The notes under the pieces were generated by a model. The model had not been told where the DNA came from, did no database searches, and saw only the letters and a program-made list of their open reading frames with translations. Below are positions 18,357 to 27,015 of a stretch of 64,000 bases of DNA, piece by piece (within the stretch, counting starts at the first letter, position 1; the number at the start of each line of letters is the position of its first letter). The DNA is from Erythrobacter sp. SG61-1L (GTDB lineage: Bacteria; Pseudomonadota; Alphaproteobacteria; Sphingomonadales; Sphingomonadaceae): contig NZ_JXQC01000003.1 of assembly GCF_001305965.1 (NCBI RefSeq), forward strand, positions 2,318,861 to 2,382,860. Reading direction: 5' to 3'. Made by a program: the position numbers and the translations under genes.

Positions 18357-19046
18357 ATGACCGCAGCCAACCGCAACCTGACCCTGCTGGTACTTGCCGC
18401 CTTGGCGTTGCTTCCCGCAGCGGCCTGGGCGCATGACATCAGCCAGGCCAACCGCGCCTTCGTGGAAGCAATCGACGGCCCCGCCTTCCTGCCCTTCTTC
18501 TATCTGGGCGCGAAGCACATGGTCACCGGCATCGACCATGTGCTGTACCTCATCGGGGTAGTGTTCTTCCTCTACCGGCTGAAGGATGTGGTGCTTTACG
18601 TATCCATGTTCACCATCGGCCATTCGCTGACCCTGATGGGCGGCGTGCTGTTGGGGACGGGCGCCAACTCACATATCGTCGATGCGATCATCGGCATCTC
18701 GGTGGCCTACAAGGCGTTCGAGAACATGGGCGGCTTCCGCAAGTTCGGCCTCAGCTTCGATCCGCGCATCGCCGTGCTGGCCTTCGGGCTGGCACACGGG
18801 CTGGGCCTTGCCACCAAGCTGATGGATCTTGCAGTCTCACCCGACGGGTTGCTGGTGAACCTGATCGGCTTCAACCTGGGGGTCGAGGCGGGGCAGGTGA
18901 TCGTGCTCGCCGTTGTCGTCACCCTGCTCAATCTCTGGCGGCACAGCGCCTCATTCGGGAAGGCGGCCTTCGCGGCCAATGTGGCGCTGATGACGGCCGG
19001 CCTCGTGCTGGCCGGCTACCAGTTCACGGGATATTTCGCATCATGA
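18357..19046 (+). CDS. HupE/UreJ-family membrane protein (possible metal permease)
   Basis: A 229-residue protein with a signal peptide ending in AWA, leaving a mature N-terminal His-Asp (HDISQ), and about six further helices. HupE marks are present: 'HMVTGIDHVLYLIG', 'FTIGHSLTL' and 'FGLAHGLGLATK', which carry the conserved His/Asp residues that bind Ni or Co in characterised family members. No urease or hydrogenase genes are in the window, so the metal (Ni, Co or Cu) is open. Its stop overlaps the next gene in ATGA, indicating coupled translation with the anchored His-rich protein. Confidence 0.85.
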   Translation: MTAANRNLTLLVLAALALLPAAAWAHDISQANRAFVEAIDGPAFLPFFYLGAKHMVTGIDHVLYLIGVVFFLYRLKDVVLYVSMFTIGHSLTLMGGVLLGTGANSHIVDAIIGISVAYKAFENMGGFRKFGLSFDPRIAVLAFGLAHGLGLATKLMDLAVSPDGLLVNLIGFNLGVEAGQVIVLAVVVTLLNLWRHSASFGKAAFAANVALMTAGLVLAGYQFTGYFAS

Positions 19047-19642
19047 CGCTGGCAACTTCCGCAACACCCTCCACCCGCAAGCTCGTCACCGGCACGCTGG
19101 CGGCCACAGGCGCTGCCGCCGCGATCCTCGTATTGTTCGTGCTGCCATCCGAATACGGGATCGACCCGACGGGCGCGGGCGCCGCCATGGGGCTGACGGA
19201 CCTTGCCACATCTGGCGAGATGACCGAGCTGGAGCGCGGTGCGCTGCGCAAGGGACAGGTTCTCTCCCTGTCCGATGCGCCGATAAAGAAGGATCGCTGG
19301 GAATTCGAACTCGGCCCGTTCAAGTCGATCGAGTTCAAATATACGATGGATAAGGGCGCCGCCATGCTGTTCGACTGGAAGGCCACCGGGCCGCTCCATT
19401 ACGATATGCATTCCCACCCCTTCGACGGCGGCACCGCCATGACGGAAAGCTACAGCGTCTCCGATGCGAAGGAAATGAAGGGCAGCTACGTCGCCCCCTT
19501 CAGTGGCATTCACGGATGGTACTGGCAGAACCAGTCGATGGACAATGTCACTCTGGTCGTGGAAGCGACGGGCGGCATGATCGAATCCACGATCTTCGAC
19601 GAGACCGGCGAGCACAAGCGCCCGATCCCGTCGCCGGAGTAA
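19043..19642 (+). CDS. Membrane-anchored periplasmic His-rich protein, HupE partner (unknown function)
   Basis: A 199-residue protein with a single N-terminal transmembrane helix (about 15-37) and a periplasmic domain. That domain contains 'LHYDMHSHPFDGG' and 'PFSGIHGWYWQN', several His/Asp residues that could bind a metal. The gene overlaps the HupE-like gene by 4 bases (ATGA). I have seen proteins of this type beside HupE-like genes but know of no assigned function. A role as periplasmic metal donor or assembly partner of HupE is inference. Confidence 0.75.
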   Translation: MTLATSATPSTRKLVTGTLAATGAAAAILVLFVLPSEYGIDPTGAGAAMGLTDLATSGEMTELERGALRKGQVLSLSDAPIKKDRWEFELGPFKSIEFKYTMDKGAAMLFDWKATGPLHYDMHSHPFDGGTAMTESYSVSDAKEMKGSYVAPFSGIHGWYWQNQSMDNVTLVVEATGGMIESTIFDETGEHKRPIPSPE

Positions 19643-19741
19643 CACAGCCTGCCAAAATTCGCAGTGCGGGTGGAACCGGAATGCCGCGAATGCGTTGCGC
19701 CGCGCCTTCCGGATTTTGTCAACGAAACGGTATTTTCCGCC

Positions 19742-19769
19742 TTGTTGCCTTCGCGCGATCTCGTATAGG
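19742..19769 (+). promoter_or_regulatory. Putative promoter of the PQQ dehydrogenase 2 operon
   Basis: TTGTTG (19742-19747) and TATAGG (19764-19769) with a 16-base spacer, about 60 bases upstream of the GTG start. A weak match only. Confidence 0.4.
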
Positions 19770-19832
19770 CTTTGGCTGCCGGCCCGTGCCTACGGGAACG
19801 GCCGTAGACATATAAGGCAAGGGGAGTCGGGA

Positions 19833-21815
19833 GTGTTTGGCCTAGTGCACCAGCATCGTGAAGTTCGTTCGCGCCGTCGCCGGGTGGCATATTGCCTCGC
19901 CGCCGCCGCGCTTGGCCTCGTTTCGGCAGGCGCCGTGCAGGCCAAGACGCCTGCCGCTGCCACGAAGACTCCGGGCGCGACTTTCGATCTCGCTGGCTGG
20001 GATTCCTATCTCGGCGGCAGCGAATCGTCGCAATATTCTTCGCTGGATCAGGTCAACAAGGCCAATGTCTCCCAGCTCAAGCTCGCCTGGACCTACAAGA
20101 CCGGCGAAGGCCAGCCCCCGCATTTCAATCCCGTGATCGTGGGCGGCAAGCTCTACATCCTCACGCCCGACAATGCGCTCGCCGCGCTTGACCCGGCATC
20201 CGGCAAGGAACTGTGGAAGCGTAAATATAGCGGCCGCGTGGCTGGCCGCGGCATGAATTACTGGGAAAGCAAGGACGGCAAGGACCGCCGCCTGTTCTTC
20301 ATGATGGACGGCATGCTGACCGCCGTTTCGGCCGAAAACGGCGATCCCATTGCCACTTTCGGCGAACAGGGCGGCGTGGACCTGCGCAAGGGTCTGGATG
20401 TTGACATCAGCCAGTTGCGCCCGCTGCAGACCGACAATCCGGGCCGTATCTACAAGGATACGATCATCATGTCGCTGCCCGCAGGCGCATATGACTATGC
20501 GTCCGCCCCGGCCGACATCCACGCCTATGACGTGCGCACCGGCAAGCTGAAGTGGAAGTTCCACACTGTCCCCAAGAAGGGCGAGTTCGGCTACGAAACC
20601 TGGCCTGAGAAGGACCACGAAAAGTTCGGCGGCGTCCACAACTGGTCGGAATCCACCGTCGATCCCGAAACCGGCATCATCTACATCCCGACCGGCACCG
20701 CCCGTTACGATTTCTACGGCGGCAACCGCGAAGGCCAGAACCTGTTCGCCAACTCGATCGTCGCGCTCGACGCGCAGACGGGCAAGCGCATCTGGCATTA
20801 TCAGGTTCTGCATCACGACCTGTGGGACTTCGACAATCCGCAGGCCCCCAAACTGCTGACGATCCACAAGGACGGCAAGGACATCCCGGTGGTGATCCTG
20901 GCCACCAAGATGGGCTTCGTTTTCGTGTTCAACCGGCTCACGGGCGAACCGATCTGGCCGATCGAGGAACGTCCGGTTCCCGCGTCGGATGTGCCGGGTG
21001 AAAAGGCCTGGCCGACCCAGCCCTTCCCCACCTGGCCCGAACCCTTCGCGCGCCAGTCCTTCACCGAGGCGGAAATCAATCCGTACATCCCGGAAGAGGA
21101 CAAGGTGAAGCTGCGCGAGCTGTTCAAGACCGCGCGCAACGAAGGCATCTACACACCGCCCAGCGTCGTCGGTTCGATTTCCGCGCCGGGCCACAATGGC
21201 GGCGCCAACTGGGGCAGCTCGGCAGTCGATCCGAAGAACGGCCGTTTCTTCGTCGTCTCCAAGCAGATGCCGACCTTCGACAAGCTGAACCTCGACAAGC
21301 GGCCTGAAGCGCTGGAAGCCATGCCCAATGGCGGCGGCGACGTTCAGCCCTACAAATCGGGCGTGAACTTCATGCTGCAGTCCAACGGCCTGCCGGCAAT
21401 CAGCCCGCCCTGGTCGCTGATCACCGCTTACGACATGAACACCGGCAACAAGATCTGGGAACTTCCCAATGGCGAAGTGACAGAGCTGGTGAAGATGAAC
21501 ATCAAGAACACCGGCAGCACCGCACCGCGTGGTGGCCCGGTGGCTACCGCAGGCGGCATCGTTTTCGTCGGCACCTCGTCGGACCGCAAGATCCGTGCGC
21601 GCGACGCCGAAAACGGCAAGGTTCTGTGGGAATTCGAACTTCCGGCCGCATCCGAAGGCGTGCCGGCCGTCTATGAAGCCGATGGCCGCCAGTATCTGGT
21701 GATCGCCGTGGGCGGTGACGGCCTGTTCGCCCCGCAGCTTGGCCAGACGCCTCCGGGCGAGAGCCAGTACATGGCCTTCGCCCTGCCGCAGGCCCCTTCG
21801 GGCGGGAGCAACTGA
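19833..21815 (+). CDS. PQQ-dependent dehydrogenase 2
   Basis: A 660-residue periplasmic quinoprotein. It probably starts at GTG 19833 (AGGGGAG 6 bases upstream). The N-terminus has a run of four arginines before a hydrophobic segment and an AQA/VQA cleavage site at about residue 36. Propeller blades show 'DPASGKELW', 'DVRTGKLKW', 'DAQTGKRIW' and 'DMNTGNKIW', and the active-site segment is 'HHDLWDFDNPQAP'. No CxxCH is present. It differs from dehydrogenases 1 and 3 in having DFDNP instead of D(W/I)D(L/M)P and no 'CxKPPW' cysteines. Its stop overlaps the first two-cysteine paralogue gene by one base (TGATG). Confidence 0.88.
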   Translation: MFGLVHQHREVRSRRRRVAYCLAAAALGLVSAGAVQAKTPAAATKTPGATFDLAGWDSYLGGSESSQYSSLDQVNKANVSQLKLAWTYKTGEGQPPHFNPVIVGGKLYILTPDNALAALDPASGKELWKRKYSGRVAGRGMNYWESKDGKDRRLFFMMDGMLTAVSAENGDPIATFGEQGGVDLRKGLDVDISQLRPLQTDNPGRIYKDTIIMSLPAGAYDYASAPADIHAYDVRTGKLKWKFHTVPKKGEFGYETWPEKDHEKFGGVHNWSESTVDPETGIIYIPTGTARYDFYGGNREGQNLFANSIVALDAQTGKRIWHYQVLHHDLWDFDNPQAPKLLTIHKDGKDIPVVILATKMGFVFVFNRLTGEPIWPIEERPVPASDVPGEKAWPTQPFPTWPEPFARQSFTEAEINPYIPEEDKVKLRELFKTARNEGIYTPPSVVGSISAPGHNGGANWGSSAVDPKNGRFFVVSKQMPTFDKLNLDKRPEALEAMPNGGGDVQPYKSGVNFMLQSNGLPAISPPWSLITAYDMNTGNKIWELPNGEVTELVKMNIKNTGSTAPRGGPVATAGGIVFVGTSSDRKIRARDAENGKVLWEFELPAASEGVPAVYEADGRQYLVIAVGGDGLFAPQLGQTPPGESQYMAFALPQAPSGGSN

Positions 21816-22858
21816 TGCAGCTTCGCAGCCTTGTCCTTGCTTCGGCGGCCGCCATGGCCGCCTTCGGCGCCGCCGCATCCGCCGGCGCCGAAGAGCAGGA
21901 TCTCGTCACCATTCCGGCCGTCCCCAAGGACTACAAGCCGAAGACGACGCCGTGGGGCGATCCCGACCTGCGCGGCAGCTGGCCGATCGACCACCTCAAC
22001 GCCACGCCGTTCCAGCGCACGCCGGAACAGGGCAACCGTTATTATCTGACGGATGAAGAGTTCGCCCAGCGCAACGCCCGCATGACTGCGATGGCCGGTG
22101 GCTACGACAAGGAAATCGAGACCAATACGCTTGGCATGGGTGCGTGGATGGAAGTGGGTACGGCCAATCGCCGCACCTCCTTCCTGATCGATCCGGCCAA
22201 TGGCCGCCTGCCCGCCAAGACCGCCGAGGGCGAGCGCCGCTCCAAGCTGATGCGCTCAAGCTATCGGCAGGGCCAGACCTTCGACTGGGTAACGGATTTC
22301 GACAGCTGGGACCGCTGCATCACGCGCGGCCTGCCGGCTTCGATGTTCACCATCAATTACAATAACGGCATCCGCCTGTGGCAGGCCCCCGGGCTGGTGG
22401 CGATCCAGCTGGAAATGGTGCACGAAACGCGCATCGTCTACACCGACGGCCGCCCTGCGATCTCGCCGAAGATCGGCAACTGGATGGGCGAAAGCCGCGG
22501 CCACTGGGAAGATGGCAACACGCTGGTGGTGGAAACCACCAACTTCACGCCCGGGCCTTCGGCCACCAATGTCGGCACCTGGGGCGCCCCGCCCGAGAAC
22601 GACACGCCGGTCAGCACTGAAGCGAAGATGACCGAGCGCTTCACCATGACCGGGCCGAACACGATCGTCTATGACGTAACCTGGAACGATCCCACGATCT
22701 TCACTGCCCCCTGGAGCGCAAGGCTCGATTGGCGGCGCAATGACGATTATCAATTCTACGAATATGCCTGCCACGAAGGCAATGTGCAGGTTCGCGGCTA
22801 TATCAGCTCGTCGCGGGCCGAACGCGCACAGAAACAGGAGGGTGCCAATGAGCAGTAA
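21815..22858 (+). CDS. Secreted protein of unknown function, two-cysteine family, paralogue 1
   Basis: A 347-residue exported protein with a signal peptide at 1-25 (cleavage near SAGA/EEQ). The family core is seen as 'WGDPDLRGSWPID', 'VTDFDSWDRCITRGLP', 'ESRGHWEDGNTLVVETTN', 'TERFTMTGPNTIVYDVTW' and 'FYEYACHEGNVQVR'. It has exactly two cysteines, one in the WDRC motif and one in YACHEGN. The alternating hydrophobic pattern suggests a beta-rich fold. I do not recognise a named domain. It is coupled to PQQ dehydrogenase 2 and overlaps paralogue 2 by 11 bases, so the three must be made together. Confidence 0.85.
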   Translation: MQLRSLVLASAAAMAAFGAAASAGAEEQDLVTIPAVPKDYKPKTTPWGDPDLRGSWPIDHLNATPFQRTPEQGNRYYLTDEEFAQRNARMTAMAGGYDKEIETNTLGMGAWMEVGTANRRTSFLIDPANGRLPAKTAEGERRSKLMRSSYRQGQTFDWVTDFDSWDRCITRGLPASMFTINYNNGIRLWQAPGLVAIQLEMVHETRIVYTDGRPAISPKIGNWMGESRGHWEDGNTLVVETTNFTPGPSATNVGTWGAPPENDTPVSTEAKMTERFTMTGPNTIVYDVTWNDPTIFTAPWSARLDWRRNDDYQFYEYACHEGNVQVRGYISSSRAERAQKQEGANEQ

Positions 22859-23921
22859 AATTTCCAAGATCCGTGCCGCGATGGCTTCTGCCTCGCTGGC
22901 CGTGGTCGCACTCGCCGGCATCGGCGCTGCGCAGGCGCAGCCCGTTCCCGCCGATCTCACCACCATGCCGCCGGTTCCGACCGACTATCAGCCGGCGAAG
23001 ACCGCCTGGGGCGATCCCGACCTGCGCGGCACCTGGCCGATCGACAACATCGCCAGCATCTTCTTCACCCGCATGCCGCAATATGGCGATCGCTTCTGGC
23101 TGACGGACGAGGAATTCGCCCAGCGCCAGGAACAGGCCGACCGCTCGACCGAAGCCTACAAGGCCGAAGAAGAATCCGGCAAGATGGGCATGGGCCATTG
23201 GGTGGAATCCGATGCTTCGGGCCGCCGCACCTCGCTGCTGATCGATCCGACCGACGGCAAGCTGCCGGAATTCACCGATTACGCGAAGAACATGATCAAG
23301 ATCGGCCGCTCCAGCTGGGTGGCCGGCCAGACCTATGACTGGGTAACGGACTTCGACAGCTGGGATCGCTGCGTGACGCGCGGCTTCCCGGCCTCCATGT
23401 TCCCCTTCCGCTACAATAACGGCATCCGCATCCATCAGGCGCCGGGCTATGTGATCATCAGCCTGGAAATGATCCACGATGCGCGCATCATCCCCATCGG
23501 GAAGAAGACGCATAACGACAGCCGCGTGAAGGAATGGATGGGTGACAGCATCGGCCACTGGGAAGGCAATACCCTGGTGATCGAAACCACCAATATCCAG
23601 CCGGGCGCCTCGCCGCTGAACATGGCCACCATGGGCGTGCCGCCGAACAACGTCATCCCGACCAGCGACGAAGCCAAGGTCGTGGAACGCCTGACGATGA
23701 CCGGCCCGGATCACATCATCTACGAACTGACCTATTCGGACCCGAAGGTGTGGACCAAGCCCTGGACCGCACGCCTCGACTGGACCCGTAACGACGATTA
23801 CGCGTTCTTCGAATATGCCTGCCACGAAGGCAACGTGCAGGTTCGCAACTACATCAATGCATCGCGCGCCACCCGCGGTACCGATGCTGCGATGAAGGCT
23901 GACGAAGCAGCCGCAGAGTAA
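22848..23921 (+). CDS. Secreted protein of unknown function, two-cysteine family, paralogue 2
   Basis: A 357-residue exported protein with a signal peptide to about residue 29 (AQA cleavage). It has the same motif order as its neighbours ('WGDPDLRGTWPID', 'FDSWDRCVTRGFP', 'DSIGHWEGNTLVIETTN', 'FFEYACHEGNVQVR') and exactly two cysteines. Distinctive features are a His/Lys segment 'PIGKKTHNDSRVKEWMGD' in place of the 'YTDGR' region, and an Ala/Glu-rich tail. The ATG at 22848 with GGAGGG upstream lies inside the end of paralogue 1. Function unknown. Confidence 0.85.
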   Translation: MSSKISKIRAAMASASLAVVALAGIGAAQAQPVPADLTTMPPVPTDYQPAKTAWGDPDLRGTWPIDNIASIFFTRMPQYGDRFWLTDEEFAQRQEQADRSTEAYKAEEESGKMGMGHWVESDASGRRTSLLIDPTDGKLPEFTDYAKNMIKIGRSSWVAGQTYDWVTDFDSWDRCVTRGFPASMFPFRYNNGIRIHQAPGYVIISLEMIHDARIIPIGKKTHNDSRVKEWMGDSIGHWEGNTLVIETTNIQPGASPLNMATMGVPPNNVIPTSDEAKVVERLTMTGPDHIIYELTYSDPKVWTKPWTARLDWTRNDDYAFFEYACHEGNVQVRNYINASRATRGTDAAMKADEAAAE

Positions 23922-23926
23922 CGCGA

Positions 23927-24973
23927 ATGCGCTCTGCAAAATTCGGCATCATCCTGGCCCCCGTCGCGCTTGCCGTGGCGGGGGTCATGTCTGTCCCCGC
24001 CCATGCCGAAGGGGAAGACCTGACTGTCGTTCCGCCCGTCCCGCGCGATTACAAGCCCGCCACAACCTCGTGGGGCGAGCCGGACCTGCGCGGCGGCTGG
24101 CCGATCGACCACCTCAATGGCCGCACTCCGCTGGAGCGTGATCCGAAATATGGCGACCGTGTGTTCCTGACCGATCAGGAATTTGCCGAGCGTGACGAGG
24201 CCGTGCAGGCCCTGTCCAAGCGCTATGAGAACGAAGAAGCCAGCGGCACGATGGGCATCGGCCACTGGGCCGAAGTCGCCTCCGCCAATCGCCGTACCAG
24301 CTGGATCATCGATCCGCCGAACGGCCGGCTGCCTGCTTATACAGAAGAAGGCAAGCGCCGCTCAGACGCCATGCGGTCTACCTGGGCGCCCAACCAGCCC
24401 TTCGATTGGGTGACGGATTTCGATAGCTGGGACCGCTGCATCACGCGCGGCCTGCCCGCTTCCATGTTCCCGTTCATGTACAATAACGGCATGCGCATCT
24501 TCCAGTCGCCGGGCCTTGTCGCCCTGCAGATGGAAATGGTCCATGAAACCCGCATGATCTATACGGACGGCCGCAAGCCGATCCCGTCCCAGATCATGAA
24601 CTGGTTGGGCGAAAGCCGCGGCCATTGGGAAAACGGCAATACGCTGGTGGTGGAAACCACCAACCTCAAGCCGGGGCCGTCTGCCACCAATATCGGCACA
24701 ACGGGTTCACCGCCGACCAACGACACGCCGATCAGCGAGCAGGCGAAGATCACCGAACGCTTCACCATGACCGGCAAGGACAGCATCGTCTACGAAGTGA
24801 CCCTGGACGATCCTGTGGTGTTCACCAAGCCCTGGACCGCGCGGCTGGACTGGCAGCGCGACGATGGCTTCGGAATCTTCGAATATGCCTGCCACGAAGG
24901 CAATGTGCAGGTGCGCAACTATATCAACGCCTCGCGCGCGGAACGCGCGGAGGCCACCAAAACTGGGGAGTAA
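23927..24973 (+). CDS. Secreted protein of unknown function, two-cysteine family, paralogue 3
   Basis: A 348-residue exported protein with signal peptide (AHA cleavage, about residue 27). It is closest to paralogue 1: both share 'WPIDHLN', 'ANRRTS', 'NGRLPA', 'FDSWDRCITRGLPASMF', 'MVHETR(I/M)(V/I)YTDGR' and 'EYACHEGNVQVR'. Exactly two cysteines. It starts 5 bases after paralogue 2 and ends 5 bases before the carboxylesterase gene. The close similarity and tandem order point to duplication. Confidence 0.85.
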   Translation: MRSAKFGIILAPVALAVAGVMSVPAHAEGEDLTVVPPVPRDYKPATTSWGEPDLRGGWPIDHLNGRTPLERDPKYGDRVFLTDQEFAERDEAVQALSKRYENEEASGTMGIGHWAEVASANRRTSWIIDPPNGRLPAYTEEGKRRSDAMRSTWAPNQPFDWVTDFDSWDRCITRGLPASMFPFMYNNGMRIFQSPGLVALQMEMVHETRMIYTDGRKPIPSQIMNWLGESRGHWENGNTLVVETTNLKPGPSATNIGTTGSPPTNDTPISEQAKITERFTMTGKDSIVYEVTLDDPVVFTKPWTARLDWQRDDGFGIFEYACHEGNVQVRNYINASRAERAEATKTGE

Positions 24974-24978
24974 GCCTG

Positions 24979-26625
24979 ATGAAGACCCGCGCAATCGCGC
25001 TCCGTGTCGCCTTGGCCTCGGCCCTGCTGGCCTCGGCCGCAACGGCTCAGGCGGGCCAGCCCACGCTGGCCAAGCCTGTCTCCACAAAGCAGGGCAAAAT
25101 CCAGGGCGCAGCTGGCGCCGAAGACGGAATCACCGTCTTCAAGGGCATTCCCTTTGCCGCACCGCCCGTGGGCGATCTGCGCTGGGAACAGCCGCAACCG
25201 CCCGCCAGCTGGAGCGGCGTGCGCGACGGCAGCAAGTATGGCGCGCCCTGCATCCAGAACCCGGCGCCCACCCGATTCCCGATGAACGGGGCGACCGATT
25301 TCAACAATGCGCCCGAAATGTCGGAGGACTGCCTCTATCTGAACGTCTGGACGCCCGCGAAGACCGGCAAGGAAAAGCTGCCGGTGATGATCTGGCTCTA
25401 CGGCGGCGCCTATAACGAAGGCGGCGGCAATGCCCCCTTCAGCGAAGGCGACAAGCTGGCCAAGAAGGGTGTCGTCCTCGTCACCTTCAACTATCGCGTC
25501 GGCTCGCTGGGCTTCATGTCGCACCCGGAACTCACGGCGGCCTCGCCCCACCATGCCTCGGGCAATCAGGCCATGGGCGACGCAATTGCAGCGTTCAAAT
25601 GGGTGAAGGAAAACATCGCAGCCTTCGGCGGCGATCCCGATCGGGTGACCCTGTTCGGCGAGAGCGCGGGCGCAGCGATGATCGGCGGCCTTGTGGGCGC
25701 CCCGCCCGCACGCGGCACGTTCGAGCGCGGCATCCCCGAAAGCGGCGCCTGGATGGGCCTTGGCATCGCCAAGATGGGCACGCGCGAGGCATCCGAAGCC
25801 CGCACGCTGGAAGCAGCAGAAAAGCTCGGCGCCAAGAGCCTTGCCGAACTGCGCGCCCTTCCCGCCAAGGACGTGTTCAACGGCATTCGCGGCCAAGGCA
25901 TGATCATCGACGGCTGGATCATTCCACAAGACGTCTCGATCACCATTGCCGAGGGCAAGCAGAACCCGGTCGACATCCTGGCTGGTTCCAATGCGGAAGA
26001 AGGCTCCTTCACGGCAGGCTTCGGCCCGCCGGTGACGAAGGAAAGCTGGGCCGCCGGGGCGCAGCAGCGCTGGGGCGATCTCGCGGAAACCGGCATGGCT
26101 GCCTATCCGGCGGCCAGCGATGCCGAAGCCGCCACGGTTTCCACCCTGCCCTTCTCCGACGCGATGGCGTGGCACATGCGCCTGCTGGCCGAAAGCCAGT
26201 CCGCCATCGGCAAGAATGCGTGGCACTACTGGTTCACGCATCGTCCGCTGTACGACGAAGGCCAGAAGGATCTAGGCGCCGGTCACACGGCCGAGATTCC
26301 CTATGTCTTCAACAACCTCGCCGCTCCGCGCACCTATCCCGCCGGCAGCTCGGTCGACCTGATGAAGAATGATCCGGTGCAACTCGCCTTCGCGGATCAG
26401 GTCTCGCAATATTGGGTGAACTTCGCCGCCACCGGCAATCCCAATGGCGCAGGCCTGCCCGAATGGCCGGCAGTGAAGGATCTCGGCTCGACCGAGGCCA
26501 TGCTGCTCGATGGCGTCAAAGGCTCAGCCAAGGGCCACTGGACCACGGACGCCAAGCTCAAGCTCTATGAGGGCCTGTTCGAACGCGACGTTGCAGGGCC
26601 GCTGGGCCTCAAGGAAGGGGAATAA
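24979..26625 (+). CDS. Type-B carboxylesterase, secreted
   Basis: A 548-residue alpha/beta hydrolase of the carboxylesterase/cholinesterase-like family. The signal peptide is at 1-25 (AQA cleavage). Family marks are 'FKGIPFAAPPVGDLRW', 'EDCLYLNVW', 'IWLYGGAYNEGG' (oxyanion hole), the nucleophile Ser in 'TLFGESAGAAM', an acidic residue in 'GSNAEEGSF', and the catalytic His region 'GAGHTAEIPYVF'. It is the last gene of the PQQ dehydrogenase 2 operon, ahead of a terminator. Periplasmic ester cleavage would release an alcohol that the quinoprotein could oxidise, which is inference. Confidence 0.92.
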   Translation: MKTRAIALRVALASALLASAATAQAGQPTLAKPVSTKQGKIQGAAGAEDGITVFKGIPFAAPPVGDLRWEQPQPPASWSGVRDGSKYGAPCIQNPAPTRFPMNGATDFNNAPEMSEDCLYLNVWTPAKTGKEKLPVMIWLYGGAYNEGGGNAPFSEGDKLAKKGVVLVTFNYRVGSLGFMSHPELTAASPHHASGNQAMGDAIAAFKWVKENIAAFGGDPDRVTLFGESAGAAMIGGLVGAPPARGTFERGIPESGAWMGLGIAKMGTREASEARTLEAAEKLGAKSLAELRALPAKDVFNGIRGQGMIIDGWIIPQDVSITIAEGKQNPVDILAGSNAEEGSFTAGFGPPVTKESWAAGAQQRWGDLAETGMAAYPAASDAEAATVSTLPFSDAMAWHMRLLAESQSAIGKNAWHYWFTHRPLYDEGQKDLGAGHTAEIPYVFNNLAAPRTYPAGSSVDLMKNDPVQLAFADQVSQYWVNFAATGNPNGAGLPEWPAVKDLGSTEAMLLDGVKGSAKGHWTTDAKLKLYEGLFERDVAGPLGLKEGE

Positions 26626-26665
26626 GGGCACAGCCCCCTTCCCCATCCGGAGCAGAACAGCAAAG

Positions 26666-26694
26666 CCGCGGGACCGAGAGGTCTCGCGGTTTTT
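26666..26694 (+). terminator. Rho-independent terminator of the PQQ2-paralogue-esterase operon
   Basis: The stem CCGCGGGACC/GGTCTCGCGG (one wobble) has a GAGA loop and is followed by TTTTT. Confidence 0.85.
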
Positions 26695-26735
26695 GTTTGG
26701 GCAAGGAACACGATCCCCAATTCGCGCCAGCCGCC

Positions 26736-26869
26736 CGTCCTGAGCCTGTCGAAGGGCACGCGAGACAACTGCTTTCCGCACTGTCGTGATCCCAGCGCAC
26801 GCTGTCGTGCCTGAAGGTAACATGCCACTGGGCAAAGAGCAGTGCGTGTCCTTCGACAGGCTCAGGATG
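26736..26869. repeat. REP-like inverted repeat pair
   Basis: CGTCCTGAGCCTGTCGAAGG (26736-26755) faces CCTTCGACAGGCTCAGGATG (26850-26869), 19 of 20 bases complementary, 94 bases apart. The CCTTCGACAGGCTCAGG core is a very common intergenic repeat in many proteobacterial genomes. Confidence 0.8.
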
Positions 26870-26932
26870 GACGGAGCTGGAGAGATTCGTCCCGACGAAT
26901 ACTCCTTGTTCGGCTTTCCCGCCTCCAAAAGA

Positions 26933-26966
26933 AAAGCCGCGAAACCCGGTGGGGCTTCGCGGCTTT
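26933..26966 (-). terminator. Terminator of the DUF6644-like gene pair
   Basis: The stem AAAGCCGCGAA/TTCGCGGCTTT (11 bp) has a 12-base loop. Read on the minus strand, it is followed by TCTTTTGG. It lies about 50 bases beyond the stop of the DUF6644-like gene. Confidence 0.75.
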
Positions 26967-27015
26967 CTCTTGCCGGGCCAGCGCTTGGGACGCAGGCCTG
27001 TGCGCTGTCAGGCGA

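Larger units (their letters stand above)
26626..27015. other. Gene-free stretch between convergent operons: two terminators and a REP-like pair
   Basis: I see no coding region here. The space holds a plus-strand terminator, two facing copies of a REP-like sequence, and a terminator serving the minus-strand DUF6644 genes. Confidence 0.7.

Noticed and set aside
26736-26869. CRISPR-like or IS end interpretation of the inverted repeat pair.
   Set aside because: Only two copies, facing, with no transposase frame or spacer array; fits REP elements better.
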